Assembly: GCF_000275845.1 (NCBI RefSeq)
Contig: NW_006766900.1
Location: 269,639-333,638 of the forward strand
Direction: 5' to 3'
Origin: Dichomitus squalens LYAD-421 SS1
Taxonomy: Eukaryota > Basidiomycota > Agaricomycetes > Polyporales > Polyporaceae
Length of the DNA: 64,000 nt
Shown here: piece after piece, positions 11,232-20,599 of the stretch
How positions within the stretch are numbered: the stretch's first letter is position 1
Layout of the letters: each line of letters starts with the position of its first letter
Notes under the pieces: generated by a model
What the model saw: only the letters and a program-made list of their open reading frames with translations
Databases searched by the model: none
Told to the model about the DNA's origin: nothing
Translations under genes and position numbers: made by a program

Positions 11232-11944
11232 GTGTCTGCTATGCTGTGATCGATGCCTGGTATCAAATCACTCATGGGCCATTCGTATCCAGTAAACGCC
11301 GATCTTCATAGGTTTCTGCTAGCTTTGCATTGCTGCCGTGTCCTTCGCTTCTCCGCGCCTCTGACTCCTGCTTTCGTGCTCTCGTGCTGTGATGTTCCGG
11401 CCACCCATCATCCCATAGACGCTTGCAACTCACGGGTCATTTGTATCTCAGGCATATTTGGTTTCTGCATAGCTACACCTCTGTTCCGTATACGCTGCGC
11501 GCTACCCCCTCAGCGAAACGCTGCTCAGACTGTGGCGCGGTATGACCTGCCGTCCTCATGTCTTGCCTCCGTGACACGTTCCCTCCGTATACAGACGTTT
11601 TGAGGTACCGGATCCAGACCATATGTCGCTGAATGGAACGCATCAACACCCGCTACCGCTGACCAGCCACCTTTCGGCCCATGCGCATCTTGGACTGCGG
11701 TCGTCCGCGGCGCTCCGCCTTCCAGGACGCACGTCTCACTTGCGGGTCCGGCGTCTCAGCTTCGGTCGGCGAACCGAGGACTTGGCGCGCCATACGTCAG
11801 TGAGTGTTATATCCGCTGTATATATCTATGACAAAAACGAGTACATATGTCTTGAATGGACGAAAGATACAGATATCGCGGAGGTATGAGGGGCCCGGAG
11901 ACTGTACTAGTGAATAGCGACCAGGGTCCGGGCAGTTCCACGCT
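11232..11944. other. Intergenic, no gene seen
   Basis: Frames such as 11253-11603 are Cys/Leu-rich, without domain similarity or splice signals. Part of this stretch is probably the 3' UTR of the flanking convergent genes. Confidence 0.4.
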
Positions 11945-13572
11945 TCACTTCGCGAGAGCAACGCCCTCCGCAGAGCTGTCCTTGCCGATCTCCCAGATAG
12001 GCTCGGACGTGTCCGTCGGCGCGTGCAGCGCCATGACCCGCGCTGTCATGCCGGCATCACGCTCATATCCGTAGCCCGTCGACGCGCTCGCGTACGTGTC
12101 CGTCGTGTCTCCGAATTCCGCATCCTTCGGATGATGTGCTTTGACGGTGAAGGGAAGCGACTCGATCTCGGAGGAACGGTCATGTGTTGTGGGTGGGTAG
12201 GTGAACTGGTGGTCGAGGTGCGACTTCTGGAGGGCGACGAGGACGATGAGCGCAGTCGGGTACATGCCCTGATGCGGCACGGATGTAATATACGTCAGGT
12301 CATGGACGGACGAAATGTGTTCTGAGGACAGGAGACGTACGGTGATTTGCTGCATGAAGAGAGTGACGTAGGAGAAGAACTTTCCTCCGTTGAGGCTCGG
12401 CGCGAGGACGATGACGTTGAGCAGCTTGCGCAGGCCGATCAGCAGTACGAACCCGACATCCGCAGCTTCAGGAACTCACCATGAAAACAGTGTAGATGAT
12501 CCCAAGGTCGACCAGCAACATCAGCACGTCATGCACCGCAAGGCCTGTGCTCCCCAAATGGCGCCTCAGATCCCTGCGTTGCAGCCTGCACAGACCCGAA
12601 GGCGTGAGCAGCTAGGGCGCCAAAGACGGGAGCCGGTTTACGAGAAACATACCATGCCTTGTACGCCACCATCGCCGTAGCCCACACATTCGTGGCGGCG
12701 CTCCACGAGAACGCGAACGCGTTCACGATTGTACTGTGGTGGACCAGGACCTCGACGGGCGCGGGTAGATGGTCGTAATAGAATCCAACAAACATCGCGC
12801 TCCACGCCGTGAAGACGCCTGCATGTCAAACGATGAGACAAGAATGGCATGACATGCCATGGGAAGCAGGTTAGATGATGCCCGACGGGAAGCTTACGGG
12901 CCACCCACCGATTGACCCGAGCACCCAGAAAAGCGCTCCGGCGACGACACGTCTGTCGCTCCCCCAGACAACACTGACTCGCCAGCAGACCACCGCGTCA
13001 CCTAGAATTATCTTGAAGACTGCAATGAGCAGGCAGGCAACTGGAACACCGAAGACCCGCCACGCACACATATGACGCTCGTTATCCCTTGGAGCACGAG
13101 CAAGGCCGGATCCGACACGCCGAAGGGCGGGTGCGACACAGAGACACCAGTGAGTGTGAGTGTGTGGAGGTCATTCCAAAGTAGTCGGATATCGATTGCC
13201 CAGTCGAGCGTTGATATCGCGTACATTGCGAGTGTGGCGGAGAGCATGAGCACATTGGGCCGTGACTTGCGAATTCCCCGCTTGCTGATCAGATAACGGA
13301 TTAGCGATGCTTGCATGCACTAGAACATGCAAAGTACTCACAAAAGGATATACGTCGATGTAAGGATGATGATAGTGAAGATCGCTGGAGAGAGGCAAAT
13401 GGCATAGTCAGGAGGTGGCGTACGATGTAGATGCAGTTGAATACTGACCGAATAGTGCAGTCTCCACGACCACAGGGAACACCCGATGCTCCGCCAGGGT
13501 AGTCAACTCTGTCCTCAGCCGCTTCGCGCTCGCCGCGCTAAGTCCAGCTGTTGTCGTTGCCGTTGCGGACAT
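11945..13572 (-). CDS. Seven-helix fungal membrane protein, function unknown
   Basis: Eight or more exons join on the minus strand, starting MSATATTTAGLSAASAKRLR at 13572. Hydrophobic segments in order are HRVFPVVVETALFA with IFTIIILTSTYILL, VLMLSATLAMYAISTLDWAI, LLVLQGITSVFKIILGDAVV, VVAGALFWVLGSIGG, VFTAWSAMFVGFYY, TNVWATAMVAYKAW, LMLLVDLGIIYTVFM, and YVTLFMQQIT with MYPTALIVLVAL. A conserved-looking CWRVSVVWG stretch follows helix 3. A hydrophilic tail of about 85 residues ends in SSAEGVALAK. The predicted protein is about 395 residues. It belongs to a large agaricomycete family of orphan membrane proteins, often described as receptor-like but with no known ligand. Introns are typical GT-AG of about 50-70 nt. 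A receptor function is inference. Confidence 0.75.
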
Positions 13573-14115
13573 TGGAAGTGCGATACGGGTAGGTGGAGGA
13601 AGGTGGAAGAGCCACGGCACGCATTCCGCTACTCCATTTCAAACACGTCGCCCAGGATAGTGATATGGGAATGAACCGTCGTGAGCTGAGCGGCCAAGGC
13701 AGGGCTCGCGCCCTTCCAATGTGTGTCATTGTGGACGTTTCCGCGCGAACCTTATTGGCCGGATATGGTGGCAGCTCATCCGGACGCAGGAACGCAGCAT
13801 CGGCGCGGGTGTCGCCTCTACCGATCGCGACTATTCCGAACCTGCCAGGGGGCGCCGACGCTCAGTCTCCTGTCCATCCATCTCTAGTATCTACTGCATT
13901 CCTTGACGCAGTAGAATTGATCTGCGCAGCGCAGGATCTGGTTTGAATGTCCCACGTACGTAAGCACGGAAGATAAGCTAGATGGAACGCAACCTCGCTC
14001 TTTGCTTCTACTGAGCGCCGACGGTGCTGAAATTGCGCTAATACGGCGCATGCCGGTGCCTGAGGTTCTAGGCTGTCGGCACGACGCTCATGGTCGGATT
14101 CCACGCAGTCAGTGA
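13573..14115. other. Intergenic, no gene seen
   Basis: No frame here shows domain similarity or exon structure. It includes the upstream region of the membrane-protein gene ending at 13572. Confidence 0.4.
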
Positions 14116-14476
14116 CAGCGGATGTAAAAATCAGCGTCGCATGCCCCGCGCCGGGTGGTGTGCTCGGATCACCGGACATTCGCGGCCGAGCCCCAACCCT
14201 ACCGCACCGAGGCCATTGCCCAACTCTGTTCCACCGCCGGAAGCACTTGAATATACCGTGAATATGTGTTTGGAACATCCCAGGTAGGAAAGCAAGTACT
14301 ATGTAGCTTGGAAAGCAACATATCTCGGCGGGGCACGTCTCGAGCAGTCACAGCGAGCATGTCCCCGAGCTGGAAGGTGGCCGGAGAGCAGGCTGGCGGG
14401 GCTCGGCAGGGGCCTGCCGCTGATCCGAGCACACCACCCGGCGCGGGGCATGTGACGCTGATTTTTACATCCGCTG
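14116..14476 (+). mobile_element. Foldback/MITE-like element, copy 1
   Basis: A 361-bp non-coding element is bounded by long terminal inverted repeats. The left end starts CAGCGGATGTAAAAATCAGC, and the right end is its reverse complement ending at CCGCTG (14476). The repeats stay almost identical for about 57 bp, through a GC-rich stretch (CCCCGCGCCGGGTGGTGTGC). A second copy lies in opposite orientation at 29712-30056. No open frame or transposase is present, so it would depend on a transposase elsewhere. No clear target-site duplication is visible. Confidence 0.75.
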
Positions 14477-15297
14477 GAACATGGACGGTCCGTGTACGGT
14501 GTCAGGGCGGGAGGACAATATATCTTGTCAGAGTGCCGGGTTAACGATCGACAGCGAACGTCTTGTCACGGTCTCTATCAGGCAGAATAAGAGTACTCGT
14601 ATACCGAGAAAAGCCAGCAAACAGGAAGACTTTCGTCATGGTCATGAAACGAGGCTGACAAACGCCAGGCGCAGCAAAGTCCTGAGTAGGCCAGAAAAAG
14701 GCGAGGACATCAAGTACGGTAGCAGCGGTGCAAGGAAGTCCGTGGGCAAACCGCGGAGAACGCCGGTACCGGTGGGTCGGCATCGCCGTGGGCACCCGAC
14801 TTCTCTGAGCTGAGACTGAGTATTTCTCCTCCATCTCCCATGTCGCTTCATGAAGTGAGACTCACTTGTTCATTTGCACGTGCAGAACTTTAGCGTGCTA
14901 GCCGGAGCTTGTCAAGTTGGAACTGGCATGTTCCTGCCAGTGGAGCACCCACCGGACTCGAGCGTCGTACGTACTCGACCACCTCGAAGACTGGGAGCAC
15001 TGCCGCAATCACGATAACGTCATTCAACTAGACCACATAGTCTGCGATCGCACTCTAACGACATCTATCCCCTCCGCTGCCAATGGTAGTAAGCAGCCCA
15101 GTTGATTATGAAGAAGCATCGTGCCTGACCCGCGTTTGCACGCTCGCGTCCACTGTGTACAGATGTGACATCACTGTAGTGCCGCTTGGTTCTCGTTCAA
15201 AGTGGGGCCGTCCCAGATAGAGATACTGAATTAGATCGAAGAACGCCTGAAGTCTCTCAAAGCACAGACTGTACAGCCATTTAGCGAGACATGTCAC
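14477..15297. other. Intergenic, possible decayed coding pieces
   Basis: A minus-strand frame of 97 codons (14541-14834) contains a hydrophobic stretch (LDVLAFFWPTQDF), which might be the remnant of a membrane protein. It has no matching neighbours or clear splice sites. I do not call a gene. Confidence 0.3.
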
Positions 15298-16603
15298 TTA
15301 GTTCTTCTTTGGCCTCCAGCGAAGCGAAGAGCGCATGGAGGTGAGCAATTTGGGTAAAAGCTCTTCATCATCATGTCAGTCCTCTAGTTTCGAGCACGAG
15401 AAGGACGAACCGATACAACTCACTCCTGGGATCCTCAGGGATCGGATCAATTGCACTAAACTCAGTCTCCTCGTCAAACCAGTATGTGAATGCATGTTCG
15501 CCTTCTTCCTCCCTCAACCTTTCCACTCCGTTCATCCGGAAAAGTCTAGGGCATATTGTAGTCAACATCGAACAATTGGAAGGGCAAAGCACACCTCATC
15601 AACCGTTTGAACGCTCGACATATCCTCAAGAGGCCTACGCATATCAATGAGTATACATATTCGGATTCGTAAGAGAATGCTCCTCTCACCTCTGGATCTC
15701 TGTCCCATAGCAACCTCCTTCACGGAGAGGTCCTCAGTTCTCATGCGGCTAGCCGAAAGGGAGGCAGCGTCGTCGTCGCCCGGACATGTCTCAATGGCGG
15801 CTTTCTTCCGCATGTTGGACTCTCGAACCAGCCTACATGGTCGAGGTCATCAGCGCACGGCTTCTGCGATGCGACGGCTACATACCGTCTCAGAGCTTTG
15901 CTCTCACGGAGAAATTACTAGGATCTGGTAAGCTGTTCTCGTCCAATGTTCCCGCCAGATCAAAGGAGACGTTTACGACGGGAATCAGCTCGTCAGGCAC
16001 GTCCGGCCTCCATAGGAAGTTATCGTCTTCGTCTGTTGGTATCAACTGGCCTCCATCTCGTTCCCTTCTCGCGAGCACCGCGGCATCCAGATCCTCTGTT
16101 AGCAGTGTGTCCATCCTGACGCGTTCGCGGCCGGGCAGTGTTGTGACTCGCGGGTCATCTCTGCGGGGATATCCGCCAGTCGAAACTCGGAGAAGGAGGT
16201 CGGTGTAGGCCCAGTGGTAACAATTGCGGAACGGGAATGGTGTCTTCGGATGAAGAGGCGCGCGCTGGTTGCTGGTGGCGGGGAAGATGGGGACGCACAT
16301 TTTGGGCGTGAAACAACTCTCGGGGTCTGCAGCGCGGAGACCGGGTCCGACTATATATGTGATATATCTGGTCCACGGCCTGTTTGGGAAGGGAAACTCG
16401 GTGGCCTAAGGTGTGTGGTTAGTAACCAACGAACTACGTGCTCCGACAACTGACCGTGTGAAAAAGATGAGGCATCGTGCCGGCTTCACCTATTTGGCAG
16501 CCTCCTGAGCTTCAAAGTCCAGATGCTCCACGGTTGCTGGGATGTCTAGCTGGGCTATGCCATAGGTTCCAGGGCCAGGACAGTACAATGAAGTGGCGGT
16601 CAT
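15298..16603 (-). pseudogene. Family A protein, decayed copy (A')
   Basis: This is an inverted copy of the gene at 44853-46212. It starts MTATSLYCPGPGTYGIAQLD at 16603. An in-frame TAG follows EAQEAAK where the other copy reads His. The main exon (about 15890-16400) aligns almost residue for residue (RNCYHWAYTDLLLRVSTG, RRERDGGQLIPTDEDDNF). The C-terminal exons are recognisable at 15562-15813 (MRKKAAIETCPGDDDAASLS), about 15436-15560 (HAFTYWFDEETEFS) and the final exon ending TAA at 15298. Its start codon lies only 57 bp from that of B', against 396 bp in the other copy, so most of the shared promoter is missing. The stop plus promoter loss make it very likely non-functional. Confidence 0.75.
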
Positions 16604-16660
16604 CGTTACCGCAATGTCTTCTGCACTTCGATCCCGCTGGCCTCCCTCTCTCATTGTACC

Positions 16661-17570
16661 ATGTTCGACTGCAACACTTACTCCACCGGTACAACAACTA
16701 CAGGCACTGCTCGTTCGGGTCCCACTTCATGCGCAATTGGAGACGTTTGTGTCCTGCGAGAGTCTCTGGCAGCCGCGGTGGAGTACATATTTCAAGTCAC
16801 GGAGGTGATACGACAGGATCCCGTCGCACTGTAAAGATCAGAACATGCACTTTGCGATTTAGGAACGTTGGGAAATATCGTCCGTGCATCCTTGTGCGGA
16901 ACGCGAGCTCTGGCACGTGCCCCGCAATTGTCTTCCTCATGGGTACACTCGAAGGCGTACCAATCGAACACCCCAGCTGCCAGCATCCCGAATAGCTATC
17001 GAGAGTTCTGCAGGGCGATATTTCCGAACTTGGGCCTTCCTCATTCCACCCACTTCCACACGACACCTCCCTGGCCGCACAGTAGTCAATGGCTATTCAA
17101 CTACCCGATATCCTTGGGCGACAGTAATCTAGTAGTGACAGCACATTGGCGCTTCAAGGGACAGCATGCCTATTCCGGTGTGTGCGATGTACGAAGCCTC
17201 GCTAGACACGTTGATGGAGCACAGTGACGACAGGTTCGATGAGTTGCAAGAGTGTTGTTATAGTGATACTGAGCTCACACGAGCCATTGAAAGCGAGTGG
17301 AGGGTATGTGACAACATCCACAGTGGTACTCTTCTTTGCTCACCCCGAGGATAGGCGCGGTTCGCGGCTCTGAGTATTAGTGTTAAGCTTCCGAGTACTT
17401 TCATCGTCCATTCCTCAGAACCGTCACAGGACCCAGGAGGTGGAGTATCTCAGACGAGTTGAGTCGGCACGACTCAGAGTTGCCACGTTTATCGCCCACC
17501 ATCACTACATACCGTTTCCCCTGCTGAGCGCAGTAACGGAGTATGTCTGCTCATTCACTTCACGCGAACT
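16661..17570 (+). pseudogene. Family B protein, decayed copy (B')
   Basis: This is an inverted copy of the gene at 43550-44456. The start MFDCNTYSTG aligns with MSNSKCSICATG. The stretch SCAIGDVCVLRESLAAAVEY continues to VIRQDPVAL, where CAG of the other copy is TAA. A 7-nt deletion just downstream shifts the frame before VGKYRPCILVRNASSG. Another indel follows near HPSCQHPE. The last exon after the conserved intron (donor AGG|GTATGT at 17303/17304, acceptor before 17437) is still readable as EVEYLRRVESARLRVATF. It carries one in-frame 3-nt indel relative to the other copy, which supports the reading frame. Multiple lesions make this a pseudogene. Confidence 0.75.
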
Positions 17571-17715
17571 ATCCCAGTGTAGCACATGCTATAGGGAGTC
17601 TCGTACTGACGTAAGGATCCACAGGTACGCACCGCAAGCGACTGGCTCCCCATGTTCTGTAGATATCTCATACCCGACGGGATGACTTGCCCAAGCGCCC
17701 AATAATGGGGAGCCG

Positions 17716-17721
17716 AAAAAA
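17716..17721 (-). terminator. Pol III terminator of tRNA-Ser
   Basis: A run of six T on the minus strand lies just after the tRNA-Ser 3' end. Confidence 0.6.
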
Positions 17722-17727
17722 GAACGT

Positions 17728-17809
17728 CGACGCCAGCAGGATTCGAACCTGCGCCTCCAAAGGAGAACAGATTTCTAATCTGTCGCCGTAACCACTTGGC
17801 TATAGCGCC
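17728..17809 (-). tRNA. tRNA-Ser (anticodon AGA)
   Basis: This is a class II cloverleaf on the minus strand. The acceptor GGCGCTA pairs with TGGCGTC (one G-U at the second pair), the anticodon arm is ACAGA-TTAGAAA-TCTGT with anticodon AGA, the long variable arm is TCTCCTTTGGAGG, and the T-arm is GCAGG-TTCGAAT-CCTGC. The discriminator base is G, the serine identity element. There is no intron. It sits between the B' and C45 pseudogenes, at the junction of the rearranged duplication. Confidence 0.95.
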
Positions 17810-17882
17810 ATATTTGTGCACGGCGGGTACTTTTTGAGTCCCCAAACTTGAGTCCAAGTACAGGCCAAGTTTGTGACATTTT

Positions 17883-18705
17883 CCTTATCCTCGGATAAGT
17901 TCACCGCAGCTCGCGTCGGCGCGCTCCAGGCGGACAGGGGATCCGAAGAGCCAAGGAGGCTCGTCTACGAGCTTGTTCTCCAGGAAGTGATTGGTGTGCA
18001 TGACGATGCCGTCGGGAGGTAGACGCCTTCACGCGGGGAGAGCTCGAGGCCGCATGCCTTGTGAGTGTCTGCAATGAGGATAGATATGTTGGCTCGACGC
18101 TGCACCTCCGAGCTTCTGTATCGCAGTGATCGCGCTGTCTACCGACTCCGGTTTCAAGTGAAATACGAAGGAGACAATGGATAGGTAGAAGAGAGGTCGA
18201 GATAGGTCGGGCCCGAATAGCGTTCAGAAGGACGCCAACCGAGGATGATTTGAAACCGATCTTCCCAACGATTCCTGGCTAGTCTGGGTATCAGTTTCGC
18301 TTTCCATTGAAAGAATCGAGCAGCGAATTCACCTCGGTGACCATCCATATCTTGGGCTTCCCATCCTGCTCTATCGACACCATCGCTAGGTTCTTCCCTA
18401 CGCCCACTCTCCAGTCCCAGTTCTGGCCCAGAAGCTGCCTCTCGAAGCCAGAGCCAGCGGAATTGCGGAACCGCCACGCGAGGCTGGTGCACCCGTCGTC
18501 CCATTGCCCCAACGCGATCTCGCTGCGCGCGTTGAGGGCGACGATGTCCAGGACGTCGACGCTTCGACCGTGTTCATCAGCGTAGGCGCAAAGACCGTCC
18601 GCGATGCCTTCCATTTCCTGGAGCAGATGCGGGACAAGTTGCCCGATTGTTGTACGGAACTCTTTCGCGACGGTGCGGACGTGGGCTCAATCAAACTTGC
18701 ACTAC
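17883..18705 (-). pseudogene. C45/isopenicillin-N-acyltransferase-like gene, truncated decayed copy
   Basis: This is a close copy of the gene at 41232-42504 but truncated at both ends: similarity begins after the first conserved helix and ends shortly after RLERADASCGELIRG. The Trp of KFDWAHV is TGA here (TGG to TGA). A 4-nt insertion near 18086 and a deletion of about 10 nt near 18027 disrupt the C-terminal half. The catalytic DGCTSLAW segment and LLGQNWDW are still readable. With nonsense, frameshifts and no start region it cannot encode a working enzyme. Confidence 0.8.
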
Positions 18706-20599
18706 CTCCTCATGACGCCCTCTTCCTACAGCTGAGTAAACTCGGCCTCACCAAGTCGCGTCATCGTGTCGCAGGCTTGGGGCAGAGACAGATGCACAGC
18801 CTGCAAGGGGAACTTTCGAGGCTTCGATCCCCATTGTCCCCGACCACGAGCAATCTTCAGTGTACGGGCTGTGGAACAGGAACGCCGAAGCAAAACGGCA
18901 GCGCTCCGGCTTCAGCTTCATGCCTCAGGCTGTGAAGCTGCTGACCAGTGCAGTTCCCGTGCGCCTCATGCCCTGGGAGAGGATGGCGACCAACGTCATC
19001 AGCAGCAACAGCACTGGTGGACCGTTGCGTTTTGACGACACGAGCTGCGAACATCAGAAGGGCGATGAGCGGTATTATCTTTAGATGCTACGAAGTATTG
19101 CTTCCCGAAGAATCTCGTCACCCTGACGACTGTGAGACAAGTAGGTTGGAAAAAAGCAAAGCCAACCTCCCAAGCGAACAGTTCCGTTGAAGTGTTTACC
19201 CCCTCAGGGTACAAGTAGAGCATAGACATGGAGTAGATGGCGGTCGACAACCTTCAAGTTGGTAGCGCGCTTTCACTGCGCTTAAGAGAGCTATCTATCA
19301 TTGTCCACCATCGGGCGAGCATAGGTCAGGAGCGGTCAAAGGATACGTACGATATCCAAGGAAAAGAGGCCCCGAGCAATCGAACATTTGAATTGTCAGA
19401 TACGAGGACACATGTCGATCGTTGGAGTATCAATACAGTGTTCGCCGCCCAGAGTATTAGAGGAAGATAGGGAGAACAACCATGAGTGTAGTAAGGTGCC
19501 CTGGAGGAAGCATGTGGTGTGCGAGAAGAGACAAGTTGGACGGCCCTGAAACCTTCCTCAACGATACTCATACCTCTATCGTCTCTACAAGACATGACAG
19601 ACGTATACGGTTTCGACCTCGAGTACCATTGGGCAAGACAGACCGATGGTTCGGGTCTTGGCCTGCGTTGGCCGGAAGCGGCCTGGTAGCGGATGAGTGA
19701 CTTTGAAGGGAGGGCCTCGAACTGATGCGCACAACAGTGATTTACGAGGGCCTGAAGAGAGTTAGCGCGACGGGCGGGCTGCTTACATGACGTACGCGGC
19801 GGGGTGGCGTTAAGGCTAGTTGCTCATATGATCAGTGCCTGAGCGTCCTGGAACTTCAGAAGCGTTGTGCTAGGCCCGAGTCCTCGCGCCACGACTAGAG
19901 TGCACAAGAGCCGTCTTTTGCCAATGAAGTCCATATGCCATGTCAAATAAACCACGAAGAGACATACTGAATGCAACCAAGCGGCGGGGGGAGGAGGCGC
20001 GGGAGCAGATCAAGGAACGCGGGAGCAATTGGAAATTGGAGGTACATGGGATCGAGCAGAAGCTTGCAACCCTTCTCTGAAGGTTGACAGATAGATATAG
20101 ACGTGCCGAGCCAGCCACTTATGCTATGTACTTACGAGCATCACGAAGACCCGTCGCCCGGAGTCCTCCACGGACCACGACGTTGTTAGGGAGTAACGAA
20201 GCACTGGGGAGTCGCAGCATTGTCCGAGGGCAGATAGTGTCGATGTAAGAACAGACCTAAGTAGAGCAGTTTCGTTGTGAGGAGGAAGACAGTACTGTGC
20301 CGCGGCTGCGGAGGAAGTCCGACAGTGGACAAGAGGAGGTCGAGGGAGGAACCGAAGAGATTGACGGCAGATGCCAGGCACAGCATGTCCGCATATGGCA
20401 GTGTAGAGGGAAGGAGCAGGGCGGCTTCCCATCGCAAGACGTTTCCCCAGAGTCCAATGCACCCGACGCCTCCTCCTCTTCCTCCGCCCCAACCTCCTTC
20501 CCCCCACTCGTTCCGTTCGGTGCTCTGTATATTCTGAACCGCATCTGATAGGGACTAGAATTTGCACGCAAAGCCGCGCTGGCGAGCTAATTGGCCTCC
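18706..20599. other. No well-supported gene
   Basis: Two weak possibilities exist. A plus-strand frame at about 18814-19084 (SSVYGLWNRNAEAKRQRSGF...) has coding-like composition but no start, partner exons or known family. A minus-strand frame at about 20186-20560 encodes hydrophobic segments (LLLPSTLPYADMLCLASAVN, VFLLTTKLLYLGLFLH) that could be an exon of a membrane protein divergent from the gene at 20600. Neither could be completed. Confidence 0.3.
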
